A DNA stretch of 64,000 bases from Pseudoalteromonas amylolytica (GTDB taxonomy: Bacteria; Pseudomonadota; Gammaproteobacteria; Enterobacterales; Alteromonadaceae), in NCBI RefSeq assembly GCF_001854605.1, contig NZ_MKJU01000025.1, positions 124,378 to 188,377 on the forward strand. Reading direction: 5' to 3'. Position 1 is the stretch's first letter; every line of letters starts with the position of its first letter. This document shows, piece after piece, positions 53,554 to 64,000 of this stretch. The translations under genes were made by a program, and so were the position numbers. The notes below the pieces were generated by a model. It did no database searches. It was not told the origin of the DNA and was given only the letters and a program-made list of their open reading frames with translations.

Positions 53554-55133
53554 TAGCGTTTCGTATAGATAGCCTAAGTGGTCTTGGGCACTTTATGCGC
53601 TCCAAATGGCTTGCATTAGCGCTAAAAGAGCAGGGGGTTGCCTGTAAACTTTTCCTAGATAATCAGCCGAACAAAGAATTATGTGAGCCATTTTGTCAGG
53701 ATGTTGTGATCGTACCCCGTGGGCTGACACAAGTGCAGCAAGCAAGTTGGTGCACTCAGTATTTGTCCGAGCAGGGTTTGACGCCAAGTCACTGGGTAAT
53801 AGATGGTTATAAATTTTCTATGCAATGGGAATTGGCGGTAAAATCACCGCAAGTTGGCGTCGTAGTGATAGATGACCTGGCTCGCTCACATGAGGCGGAT
53901 TGGGTAATAGATGCTAAGTGGCAAGGTCATCAAACGTTTTTTAGTCGCTATGATGATAGAGTATCTGAGGATACTCAGTTGTTGCTTGGCCCAGAATATG
54001 CGTTACTATCCCCACAATATGCGCAGTTCAAACCGCAATTACAAAGACAAAACAGCTTGTTGTTTTCTTTGGGGGGAGGAGGTGATTGGTCGCGGCTGAC
54101 CGAGCTCATAAGTCACTTGCTACACCAAGATAATGGTTTGCTTAAAATTGAAGTGATCATTGGCCCCTACGCGACCTCTACCGAGGAGCTCAGTCAACTC
54201 GCTGAAAAGTTTGCGAATCTGCATTTGATAACGGGTGAAAATAGTCTTTATCACTATTATGTTCAGTGTGGCTTATTTGTAGGGGCGTTGGGCACATCTT
54301 TGTATGAACTGGCAGCAACACAAACCAGTGCGGTGACCTTTAGTATCGCAGATAACCAGCATAATGATCAGCAAGACTTAGAGCAGTTAGGCCACTACTT
54401 CCATATTCCAGATTTACTAGATTATCCTGTAAATGAGATTGCAAGCACGTTACATGCTTTATTGCAGTATCGAGAACGTCTTAATAAACTGGCTCAATCT
54501 GCGGCGGTGAAAGTTGATGGATTAGGAGCACAAAGGGTGTGTTCAGTGCTATTAAACAACCACCATTCACAAAAACAAGTATTGGCAAAGGCGTCCTATG
54601 CGGAAACCAGCATACAAATTACGCCAGATCTTACACTCAGGCCGGTTCAAGACACAGATATTAACCATTACCTCAATGCTAGAAATCGGGCAGACAATGC
54701 TTGGCGTATGACCATTACCAAGCAAATAAGCCAGTTACAACACTATCGCTGGTGGTTTGCTAATCAACGCGCTTCATTTGTACTTGAATCCGAAGGTGGG
54801 GCATTACTATATATTTGGCACCAACTGTTTGAGATTCGAGGACAACAATATTTAATAGGTGGGTGGTTTGCTGCCAGTGATGATGTTGGTTTTGCCCATG
54901 CTCAGCTCATCTTAGACTGGCAACTTAAAGAAACTGCCAAGCTGTGGCCAAAAGCGCATTGGTTAGCGGTGATCAACAAAGAAAACAAATTTGTAAACCT
55001 GCTTAACCAACGTGCTGGATTTGTTGCTGTGGCAGAGGGAAGTCCTGAATTTGAAAGTATTTTGGCGCTCTTTCCTGATGCAACGCCTGAGCAATTTAAC
55101 TTTGTGGCTAAGTTTGCCGATAACAATACATAG
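53550..55133 (+). CDS. PseG-type sugar hydrolase fused to a GNAT-like acyltransferase (PseG-PseH fusion)
   Basis: 527 residues. The N-terminal part (about 1-335) is a GT28/MurG-like domain of PseG: IAFRIDSLSGLGHFMRSKWLALALKEQG, VVIDDLARS, LLLGPEYALLSPQY and SLGGGGDW. PseG cleaves UDP from UDP-2,4-diacetamido-trideoxy-altrose. The C-terminal part (about 350-520) resembles a GNAT fold, with LTLRPVQDTDINHYLNARN and a beta/alpha pattern ending LLNQRAGFVAVAEGSPEF; PseH would use it to N-acylate the 4-amine. The usual Q/RxxGxG/A loop is not obvious. Overlaps the ACP gene by four bases. Confidence 0.82.
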   Translation: MIAFRIDSLSGLGHFMRSKWLALALKEQGVACKLFLDNQPNKELCEPFCQDVVIVPRGLTQVQQASWCTQYLSEQGLTPSHWVIDGYKFSMQWELAVKSPQVGVVVIDDLARSHEADWVIDAKWQGHQTFFSRYDDRVSEDTQLLLGPEYALLSPQYAQFKPQLQRQNSLLFSLGGGGDWSRLTELISHLLHQDNGLLKIEVIIGPYATSTEELSQLAEKFANLHLITGENSLYHYYVQCGLFVGALGTSLYELAATQTSAVTFSIADNQHNDQQDLEQLGHYFHIPDLLDYPVNEIASTLHALLQYRERLNKLAQSAAVKVDGLGAQRVCSVLLNNHHSQKQVLAKASYAETSIQITPDLTLRPVQDTDINHYLNARNRADNAWRMTITKQISQLQHYRWWFANQRASFVLESEGGALLYIWHQLFEIRGQQYLIGGWFAASDDVGFAHAQLILDWQLKETAKLWPKAHWLAVINKENKFVNLLNQRAGFVAVAEGSPEFESILALFPDATPEQFNFVAKFADNNT

Positions 55134-55153
55134 ACCGTCAAGAGTAATTCACT

Positions 55154-56659
55154 TTGAACAGTATATATCAACTATTTCAAGAACATGTGAAAACCAATCC
55201 AAACAAGGCGGCTGTTATCTTCAATGATAATAGCCTGAGCTATCAACAGCTCGATAAGCAGGTTGGAGCATTAAGCAGCTATTTTACCTCATTAGGTTTA
55301 AGGCAAGGCCACCGAGTCGCGTTATTTGCACCAAATGGTTTGGAATATCCCACGGTAATGTTAGCGGCGGCAAAATTAGGATTAGCTATCGTGCCATTGC
55401 CCATTAGTTTAAAAGGTGATGCACTGATCACAGCGCTTAAAGTGATGCCTGTCGCGGCGGCAATTGCTTGGCCAACCATCAGCAAAGTACTGCTACAACA
55501 GAGGCTGGTGGAAAGAGAAAGTGTTATCACGATAGGTGACGCTGTTGATGGGGAGCAAACGTGGCAGGCTACCTTGACATCAACTCATGAGTCATGTGAC
55601 GCGCCAGATGTTGACACTTCAGCGCCTTATATTTTAACGATGACATCAGGCTCCACAGGCCAGCCGAAACCCATCGTATTAAGTCAGCGCTGTAAAATCG
55701 AGCGCGCGTTTGCAGCTACTATAGATTACTATTGCTTGAATAAAGAAGATGTTGTTTTAGTCGCGACCCCTTTGTATCACTCATTGGCGCAACGGGGTGT
55801 GTTGATGCCTTTGATGCTAGGCGCAACGACAGTGATTATGCCTAAATTCTCACTTCCACATTGGTTAAAGGCGATTGAACAACACGCAGTGAGCTTTTTA
55901 TTTGCTGTATCGGCCCAGCTCGAAAGCTTTCTTGTCCAGGACAGTGTTACAGAAGACATCAGTTCAATCAGGTGTTTAGTCTCTTCATCCGCGGTATTAA
56001 ACAATGCCAGCAAAAAAGCGTTAATGGCGCGTTTGGACTGTGATTTTCACGAATGTTATGGGGCGTCAGAGGTTGGCGTGGTAACAGATTTTTGTGTTTC
56101 AAAACACCCTCAGTTGAGCGGTAGTGTTGGCAAAGCACTGCCTTTTGTTGAGGTAAAGATAACTGATAAGCGCGGTCATACACAGCCTAACAATGAGATT
56201 GGTGAGATCTGCTGTAAAACAACCACTGCGTTCAATGAGTATTTCAAAATGCCAGAGGCTACCGCAAACGCTTATGATAGCAGCGGCTTTTTTAGAACAG
56301 GTGATTTAGGGTATTTAGATGAGCACGGATATCTGTATTATGTGGGACGGAAAAAAGAAGTCATTTCCAGCGGCGGTATTAATGTTTTCCCACAAGATAT
56401 TGAAGCGGTTGTGAAATCACACCCAATGATCATAGATTGTGTAGCGTTTGGCTGTCAGCATCCTCAATTAGGAGAGTATGTAAAGGTTGTGTATGAACGT
56501 CGAGGGGAGCAAGACCTTTCGATGGAGCTACGTAAGCTATGTTTAAAAGAGTTAACTGATTATCAGCAACCGAGAGAGTTTCTAGAGGTAGCAGAGCTAC
56601 TTAGAAACCCTATGGGAAAAGTATTACGCAACAAAGTGAAAGAACTGTATAAATCGTGA
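55154..56659 (+). CDS. AMP-forming acyl-CoA/acyl-ACP ligase
   Basis: 501-residue ANL-superfamily adenylating enzyme. The AMP-binding motif is ILTMTSGSTGQPKPIVLS (160-177), followed by YGASEVGVVTDF, TGDLGYLDEHGYLYYVGRKKE and catalytic lysine K489 in NPMGKVLRN. It would activate a carboxylic acid and load the adjacent ACP; the acid is unknown. The start codon is TTG with AGAG upstream. It ends the forward operon pseI-acp-pseGH-ligase. Confidence 0.85.
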   Translation: MNSIYQLFQEHVKTNPNKAAVIFNDNSLSYQQLDKQVGALSSYFTSLGLRQGHRVALFAPNGLEYPTVMLAAAKLGLAIVPLPISLKGDALITALKVMPVAAAIAWPTISKVLLQQRLVERESVITIGDAVDGEQTWQATLTSTHESCDAPDVDTSAPYILTMTSGSTGQPKPIVLSQRCKIERAFAATIDYYCLNKEDVVLVATPLYHSLAQRGVLMPLMLGATTVIMPKFSLPHWLKAIEQHAVSFLFAVSAQLESFLVQDSVTEDISSIRCLVSSSAVLNNASKKALMARLDCDFHECYGASEVGVVTDFCVSKHPQLSGSVGKALPFVEVKITDKRGHTQPNNEIGEICCKTTTAFNEYFKMPEATANAYDSSGFFRTGDLGYLDEHGYLYYVGRKKEVISSGGINVFPQDIEAVVKSHPMIIDCVAFGCQHPQLGEYVKVVYERRGEQDLSMELRKLCLKELTDYQQPREFLEVAELLRNPMGKVLRNKVKELYKS

Positions 56660-56664
56660 AAATG

Positions 56665-56685
56665 GGGTGATTAATTTAATCACCC
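56665..56685. terminator. Hairpin between the ligase gene and the convergent oxidoreductase
   Basis: GGGTGATTA, loop ATT, TAATCACCC, nine-bp stem overlapping the last codons of the convergent oxidoreductase gene. No T-run, so probably a bidirectional weak stop. Confidence 0.55.
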
Positions 56686-57813
56686 AACGCGTTCCCACGT
56701 TTTGCTTTGACTCGCTCGTTTAGCCGCGCTAAAAAGATCAAGCCCCTGTTTGGCTTGCTCTAACCCAAATACGTATTCATTGGTAATAGGGCGCCCTGCC
56801 TTAAAGTTGCAGAGCGCTTGGTGGATATCGGTGTATAAATTGGCAAATGCTTCAACAAAGCCTGTTGGGTGACCAGGCTTCATACGGTTATACCTAAACT
56901 GGTTGGCATATTGGCATTGGCCTGCGCGGTCTAGAATTTCCCTTCTACCGTCATTAAATTGAAGCTCCAACTCATCGGGATTAAGTTGATACCAGCGAGC
57001 ACTACCGTGAGTGCCATAGATTCTCACCTCCAGCCCGTTGCGATGGCCGATTGCTGTTTTTGACATCCACATGCTACCTGTTACATTGTTCGGATATTTG
57101 AGTAGCATAGTTACGTCATCGATCAGGTTGGTGTACTCTGAATGATTGGCGAACTGGGCGCACGTTTCGGTTGGTTCGCATTCAAGCAGATAACTCGAAA
57201 GGTGGTGCAAGTGCACGCCTAAGTCCAAACAAATAGTGGGTACTGAATAATCTTGAAGACGCCAAGCTTGAGGTAAACTTGGCTTACCTGCTATATCAGG
57301 GGGCCTTTTAAACCCCTCCTGTGGCATTTCCAAATGTATTTTTTGCAGTGTTCCCAACTTGCCTTGCTTTATGATGTTTTTCAGCTCTCTCACCATAGCG
57401 TAACCACTATAGTTGTAGGTAACGGCTAAAAAGTGTTGTTGAGGATCATATAACTGTAATAACTTCGTTGCCTCTTCAGTGCCGCATACCAGCGCTTTTT
57501 CGCATATGACGGGTACATTCTTTTGCAAAAGGTATTGCAATGCCTCTAAATGATGTGGAGTAGGCGTAAGCACGACGACAGCATCAATATTCTTATATTC
57601 GATGTCTATCATTTCACGCCAATCATTATAGGTTCTATTAGTCGTGATACCCCACTGTGCAGCAGTCAATGAGTTATTGCTAGGGTCGCGACTAAACGCA
57701 CCTGCCACAACCTGAAATTTGTTGTCTAAATGGGCTGCTGAAAAATGCACATAGCCGACAGCGGAATTTACGCCACCACCAATAAATGCCAAATTTAGAG
57801 GTTGATTACTCAT
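56680..57813 (-). CDS. Gfo/Idh/MocA family sugar oxidoreductase
   Basis: About 377 residues. The start at 57813 (MSNQPLNLAFIGGG) has GGAAAG upstream; an ATG at 57825 is possible. N-terminal Rossmann motif LAFIGGGVNSAVGYVHFSAA, the EKALVCGTEEATKL segment (EKP-like) and a C-terminal substrate-binding sheet. It follows pseC in the same direction with a 31-base gap. Such oxidoreductases in nonulosonate clusters oxidise or reduce a nucleotide sugar; its place in the Pse pathway is not standard and could create a pathway variant. Confidence 0.85.
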   Translation of the reverse strand: MSNQPLNLAFIGGGVNSAVGYVHFSAAHLDNKFQVVAGAFSRDPSNNSLTAAQWGITTNRTYNDWREMIDIEYKNIDAVVVLTPTPHHLEALQYLLQKNVPVICEKALVCGTEEATKLLQLYDPQQHFLAVTYNYSGYAMVRELKNIIKQGKLGTLQKIHLEMPQEGFKRPPDIAGKPSLPQAWRLQDYSVPTICLDLGVHLHHLSSYLLECEPTETCAQFANHSEYTNLIDDVTMLLKYPNNVTGSMWMSKTAIGHRNGLEVRIYGTHGSARWYQLNPDELELQFNDGRREILDRAGQCQYANQFRYNRMKPGHPTGFVEAFANLYTDIHQALCNFKAGRPITNEYVFGLEQAKQGLDLFSAAKRASQSKTWERVG

Positions 57814-57844
57814 AGAACTTTCCATCCGCAGTTGTTAAATTGAC

Positions 57845-60227
<2,383 letters not shown>

Positions 60228-61013
60228 ATGAAAATCCAATCACAAAGTAGTAGTATTTTTAATAGAATCGAAAATACGAGCAATAAACTTAACCAACAGC
60301 TTGCAACTGGTAAGCGGGTTAATTCTGCTGCGGACGATGCGGCAGCCTTGCAGATCATAGATAGATTGACCTCACAGCAAAATGGCTATGGCCAGTCAAT
60401 TCGCAATGCTTACGATGGTATCTCCTATGCACAAACCGCTGATTCAGCGTTATCTGGTGTAAACGACGCCGTTTCTAGGATACGAGAACTATCCATCCAA
60501 GCGGGAAGCGGTGCATTGACCGATAACGATAGGCAGGCGCTACAAGAGGAAGTATCGCAGCTGCAAACACAAATCACCGAGACATTCGAGAACACCACTT
60601 TTGGTGGAGCGCAGCTGTTCAACGGTGAATCTGCAACATTTCAAATCGGGCCTGATGCTTTGACAACCAAAGAGTTGACTCAAACAGATGGTAGCTTTGC
60701 AAGCGCTATCCTCAGTGTGGATATATCAACTGAAGCGGGCGCTCAAGCAGCAATTGATGTGGCGGATACAGTTTCTCAGGATTTAAATACGCAAAGAACC
60801 CAATTGGGGGCTTTCGAGAACACTGTTTCAAGCACAATTCGTAACGCAGATAATCAAAGAGAAAATATCGCAGCGAGCCAGAGTCGAATTCAAGATACCG
60901 ACTACGCAAGAGCTGTCTCTGAACAAACGGCAAACGATATTTTATCGCAAGCATCAATCGCACTAAGAGGGCAGGCCAACCAGTCTGCATCTGCGGTACT
61001 TGGTCTTTTATAG
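60228..61013 (+). CDS. Divergent short flagellin (flagellin 4)
   Basis: 261 residues from MKIQSQSSSIFNRIENTSN. An in-frame ATG at 60213 gives only IGGG extra and overlaps the strong AGGGGGCGGT ribosome binding site, so 60228 is used. N-terminal RVNSAADDAAALQIIDRLTSQQNG and C-terminal RIQDTDYARAVSEQTANDILSQASIALRGQANQSASAVLGLL are flagellin D0/D1 helices with little between. It is clearly distinct from flagellins 1-3 and lacks their promoters; a minor or alternate-condition filament component is plausible. Located just upstream of flrA. Confidence 0.9.
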   Translation: MKIQSQSSSIFNRIENTSNKLNQQLATGKRVNSAADDAAALQIIDRLTSQQNGYGQSIRNAYDGISYAQTADSALSGVNDAVSRIRELSIQAGSGALTDNDRQALQEEVSQLQTQITETFENTTFGGAQLFNGESATFQIGPDALTTKELTQTDGSFASAILSVDISTEAGAQAAIDVADTVSQDLNTQRTQLGAFENTVSSTIRNADNQRENIAASQSRIQDTDYARAVSEQTANDILSQASIALRGQANQSASAVLGLL

Positions 61014-61046
61014 AGAATTAATGCAAAAGTATTGATTCTGGTCAGA

Positions 61047-61092
61047 CTTGGTGGCGTTTTTTTGGCGAAAGTGTCAAAAACTTGCCACCAAG
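61047..61092 (+). repeat. Long hairpin between flagellin 4 and flrA
   Basis: CTTGGTGGC pairs with GCCACCAAG, with an inner GTTTTT/AAAAAC pairing, in the 148-base gap. It is probably a terminator for the flagellin and lies just before the flrA promoter. Confidence 0.65.
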
Positions 61093-61095
61093 GTA

Positions 61096-61123
61096 TTGCA
61101 TCCCTTCCTAACTACCTTACAAT
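61096..61123 (+). promoter_or_regulatory. Putative sigma70 promoter of flrA
   Basis: TTGCAT, 16-base spacer, TACAAT; start codon at 61162. This is the top of the flagellar hierarchy, which must be transcribed without sigma54 activation. Confidence 0.5.
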
Positions 61124-61161
61124 CATAATATATTCTCGCCATAAGTAGTTGGACTCGTAAG

Positions 61162-62601
61162 ATGGTTTTGATCTTAGATAACAATAATAACCGAGCTAAT
61201 AGTCTTTATAGTGCGTTGACTTTTGTTGGTCAGGGCGCAAGAGTCATTAATGAGTCCGATTTGGATTTACAAAGTTCCTTTTCGAAAGAGTCTATCATCG
61301 TGCTTGGCGCACTTTCAGAACTTGATCACGAGCAAGTAGTTAAATCGCAACCCGCCTCTCCGTTTTTGTTGATTGGAGAAACACTCAAGCCGCTGTTGAG
61401 CCTAGCTAATGTTGTAGGTTTGATTTCCGAGCCATTCGGTCATGATGTCACAATGCAACTGTTACACGACTGTCAGCAGTACCAAAGAATGCTTCCAGGA
61501 CAATCAGATAAAAATAGCGGTAAGTCGTTCGATGGTTTGGTGGGCGAAACCGAAGCGGTAAAACAAGTCAGGTTTTTAATATCTCAAGTTGCCAAGACGG
61601 ATGCTAATGTTTTAATTCTCGGCGAGTCAGGAACAGGTAAAGAAGTTGTAGCCCGTAACGTACATTTGCTATCTCGACGTAACCATGGACCGTTTGTACC
61701 GGTAAACTGTGGGGCGATCCCCGGTGAATTGCTAGAGAGTGAACTATTTGGCCATGAAAAAGGTGCTTTTACAGGCGCGATTTCGGCGCGTAAAGGGCGC
61801 TTTGAGTTGGCACAGGGCGGAACGTTATTCTTAGATGAAATTGGCGATATGCCTTTGCAAATGCAAGTGAAATTATTACGAGTATTGCAAGAGCGCAGCT
61901 ATGAGCGAGTGGGTGGGACCAAGGCAATTCAGGCTGATGTTAGAATTATCGCCGCGACGCATCGAAATTTAGAACAAATGATTGAATCTGGTAAATTTCG
62001 AGAAGATTTATACTATCGACTAAATGTTTTCCCTATTGAAAACCCGTCTTTACATGAACGTGCTGATGATATTCCTTTGTTGCTTAAAGAGTTAATGCGT
62101 CGCGTTAATGAACAAAGCGGTACCACAGCCAAGTTTACTGAGCGTGCTATTGAAAGTTTAAAGGCCCATGATTGGCCAGGTAATATTCGAGAACTCGCCA
62201 ACTTAGTCGAACGGATGGTAATCATGTTTCCAGACAAAGTTGTTGATGTTACGGACTTACCCAATAAATATCGATATATTGACGTGGAAGCATATGAGCC
62301 AGAATATCCAGAGGAGCTACTGGAAAAAGATGCTTTCAACGAGCTCTTTAGTGATGGTTTTTGTGACTTCGATGATGACGCCGATGATGATGTGGGCGCG
62401 ATGAACAACGCGGCACATCTTGGGCTGTTGCCTGATGAAGGTATCGAGCTTAAAGAGTATCTAGCCGATTTAGAGGTGAGTTTGATTACGCAAGCGCTAG
62501 AGCGGTACGACTATGTTGTGGCACGCGCAGCAGAAGTGTTAGGTGTGCGTCGTACCACATTGGTTGAAAAAATGAAAAAATATAACCTTAATCGTGATTA
62601 G
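61162..62601 (+). CDS. flrA: Flagellar master regulator FlrA (sigma54 activator, FleQ family)
   Basis: 479 residues. N-terminal FleQ-type REC-like domain (1-115) lacks a standard phospho-acceptor layout. The AAA+ domain has Walker A GESGTGKE (154-161), the sigma54 contact loop GAFTGA (201-206) and Walker B LFLDE (222-226). The C-terminal Fis-type HTH is [21 protein letters not shown]. In Vibrio it turns on the class II sigma54 promoters, which here include that of flrB and probably several flg units. An acidic stretch near 395-405 ([11 protein letters not shown]) lies before the HTH. Confidence 0.95.
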   Translation: MVLILDNNNNRANSLYSALTFVGQGARVINESDLDLQSSFSKESIIVLGALSELDHEQVVKSQPASPFLLIGETLKPLLSLANVVGLISEPFGHDVTMQLLHDCQQYQRMLPGQSDKNSGKSFDGLVGETEAVKQVRFLISQVAKTDANVLILGESGTGKEVVARNVHLLSRRNHGPFVPVNCGAIPGELLESELFGHEKGAFTGAISARKGRFELAQGGTLFLDEIGDMPLQMQVKLLRVLQERSYERVGGTKAIQADVRIIAATHRNLEQMIESGKFREDLYYRLNVFPIENPSLHERADDIPLLLKELMRRVNEQSGTTAKFTERAIESLKAHDWPGNIRELANLVERMVIMFPDKVVDVTDLPNKYRYIDVEAYEPEYPEELLEKDAFNELFSDGFCDFDDDADDDVGAMNNAAHLGLLPDEGIELKEYLADLEVSLITQALERYDYVVARAAEVLGVRRTTLVEKMKKYNLNRD

Positions 62602-63203
62602 CTTTTTAATGCTTCAAAATCTGTATGTTCGTAGCCTGTGATGATTTGCTCCTTCCTGAAACAGGCATTATCATGATCGTTCACCATGCCACATGCCTGC
62701 ATGTGCGCGTAAACAGTGGTTGGCCCTAAAAACTTAAACCCTCTACGTTTCAAATCCTTTGCGAATGCAACACTTATCTCACTGTGAGACTGATAGTCTG
62801 CTCTACTGGCAATGTGGTTTACTATTGGGAAGTAGTCGACAAACTGCCACTGGTACTTCGCAAAGCTGCCAAACTCATTTTGAATGTCAATGAATGCTCG
62901 GGCGTTATTGATGGTCGCTATAATTTTCTTCTCATTGCGAACAATGGATGATTCATTCAACAGCCGCGCGACATCTCCATGATTCATCTGAGCAACACGT
63001 TGCACATTAAATTCATAGAATGCTTCTGTGTATGCATTTCTTTTTTTTAATATGGTATACCAACTGAGGCCAGCTTGTGCCGACTCTAGCGTTATAAATT
63101 CGAATAGGGTTTGATCATCAAGTACTGGTATTCCCCACTCATCATCATGGTATCGAATATAATCTTCTTTACTTTGGTCTAGCCACAAGCATCTAGTGCA
63201 CAT
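62598..63203 (-). CDS. tag: DNA-3-methyladenine glycosylase I
   Basis: Removes 3-methyladenine from alkylated DNA. The start at 63203 ([15 protein letters not shown], 201 residues) has AAGGAAAG upstream; an ATG at 63242 adds an unlikely leader. Typical features: the [12 protein letters not shown] segment, the [21 protein letters not shown] region near the end, and the CTRC and HxxxC zinc ligands. It lies between flrA and flrB on the opposite strand; its stop overlaps that of flrA. Confidence 0.92.
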   Translation of the reverse strand: MCTRCLWLDQSKEDYIRYHDDEWGIPVLDDQTLFEFITLESAQAGLSWYTILKKRNAYTEAFYEFNVQRVAQMNHGDVARLLNESSIVRNEKKIIATINNARAFIDIQNEFGSFAKYQWQFVDYFPIVNHIASRADYQSHSEISVAFAKDLKRRGFKFLGPTTVYAHMQACGMVNDHDNACFRKEQIITGYEHTDFEALKS

Positions 63204-63321
63204 TTTACTTTCCTTATACAGATCGATTAATTGATTGTACATATTGCTGTATAAAAATACAGTGTCAAAAAAGTGTTATCAGAAAATATTTATAAAATAT
63301 TGATTATAAAGGGAATTAATG

Positions 63322-63340
63322 TTGGCCTAAATCCTGCTTA
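63322..63340 (+). promoter_or_regulatory. Sigma54 promoter of flrB
   Basis: TTGGCCTA-AATC-CTGCTTA, GG at 63324-63325 and GC at 63336-63337. This fits FlrA-dependent class II control of flrBC. Confidence 0.88.
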
Positions 63341-63374
63341 TTCATGTGTAGAGTCTTTATGAGAGAGTGATGTT

Positions 63375-64000
63375 ATGGCTTTGGCACATGTTTTAAATCC
63401 ACAATTTGTGACGCCTGCACAATTTAGTCCAGGTTTGCTACAAGAAGCGTATGTCGGTGAGCTAAGTGAACTTCGCCAGCAAGCGAGTTGGCTTAGTCAC
63501 CTAGTTGATACGATGCCTGCGGGTGTGGTGGTGTTGGATGGTCAAGGCATGATAGCCAAAGCGAATCAAATTGCCATTGATATGTTAGGCGAGCCGCTTG
63601 AAGGTGAGAAATGGTTTAACATCATACAGCGCTCTTTTAGCCCCCAGCAAGATGATGGGCATGAGATATCACTCAAAGATGGTCGACTGATCAAGCTAGA
63701 TATCACGGCATTAGCACCGGAGCCTGGGCAGCTGATTTTAATGACGGATCTAACAGAGACACGTCGTTTGCAATCCCGTGTTGCACATATGCAGCGTTTA
63801 AGTGCGCTTGGCAAAATGGTTGCTTCATTGGCACACCAAGTACGTACACCTCTGTCAGCAGCTATGTTGTATGCGGCCAATCTAGGTAGTCGTAGTTTAC
63901 CAGATACATCCCGTGCGCGTTTTCACGAGAAGCTTATGTCTCGACTCAAAGATTTGGAATCACAAGTGAACGATATGCTCTTGTTTGCCAAAAGTGGTGA
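63375..64000 (+). CDS. flrB: Flagellar sensor histidine kinase FlrB (5' part, runs off the window)
   Basis: The first 208 residues are in the window, beginning MALAHVLNPQFVTPAQFSPG. A PAS-like domain (about 45-130) contains VVVLDGQGMIAKANQIAIDML, followed by the dimerisation/phosphotransfer helix with RLSALGKMVASLAHQVRTPLSAAMLYAANL, where H of AHQVRTP is the phospho-acceptor. It phosphorylates FlrC (outside the window), which activates class III sigma54 promoters. No stop before 64000. Confidence 0.9.
   Translation, partial: MALAHVLNPQFVTPAQFSPGLLQEAYVGELSELRQQASWLSHLVDTMPAGVVVLDGQGMIAKANQIAIDMLGEPLEGEKWFNIIQRSFSPQQDDGHEISLKDGRLIKLDITALAPEPGQLILMTDLTETRRLQSRVAHMQRLSALGKMVASLAHQVRTPLSAAMLYAANLGSRSLPDTSRARFHEKLMSRLKDLESQVNDMLLFAKSG

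Overview
The window is chromosomal DNA from a polar-flagellated marine gammaproteobacterium. The conserved order pyrG-eno, mutH, rppH-ptsP, lgt-thyA, a Vibrio-type sigma54/FlrA flagellar hierarchy and the AT-leaning codon use point to Alteromonadales, most likely Pseudoalteromonas or a close relative; the genus is an inference. No insertion sequence, prophage, CRISPR array or transposase was found.

Region 1 (1-8.97 kb) is housekeeping: the end of pyrG, eno, mutH (reverse), rppH, ptsP, a TauE-type exporter, lgt, thyA and galU, closed by an intrinsic terminator.

Region 2 (9.1-36.5 kb) is a large flagellar cluster. It holds three tandem FlgO-domain lipoproteins, tRNA-Arg(CCT), a DUF1203 gene, divergent flgT/flgP, then flgN-flgM-flgA (reverse), cheV-cheR, flgBCDE, flgFGHI, flgJKL, three flagellins, flaG, fliD, fliS, a small FliT/FlaI-like gene and a Maf-type flagellin glycosyltransferase. 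The promoters can be read directly. Sigma54 sites (GG-N10-GC) precede flgB, flgF, flgJ, flgP, flgT, the second flagellin, flrB and probably flgO. Sigma28 sites (TAAAG-type, N11, CCGATAA-type) precede flgM and flagellins 1 and 3.

Region 3 (36.6-60.0 kb) is a flagellin-glycan biosynthesis island. A 16-gene reverse-strand operon (51.2 to 36.6 kb) encodes a split transketolase, a GmhA-like SIS isomerase, a HAD phosphatase, a HldE-like nucleotidyltransferase/kinase with the domains in reversed order, a sugar nucleotidyltransferase, several SDRs, a zinc-type dehydrogenase, three methyltransferases, a choline-kinase-fold phosphotransferase, a sulfotransferase and one unrecognised protein. Beside it lies a pseudaminic acid pathway (pseB, pseC, SpsF/PseF-type cytidylyltransferase, pseI, a PseG-GNAT fusion). 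This pathway carries its own acyl carrier protein and acyl-activating enzyme, suggesting a non-acetyl N-acyl group on the nonulosonate. The sugars are presumably attached to the flagellins by the Maf protein.

Region 4 (60.2-64 kb) holds a divergent short flagellin, the master regulator flrA, tag (reverse) and the start of flrB, which runs off the window. The least-described material is the reverse-strand sugar operon and the acyl-modified pseudaminate module.
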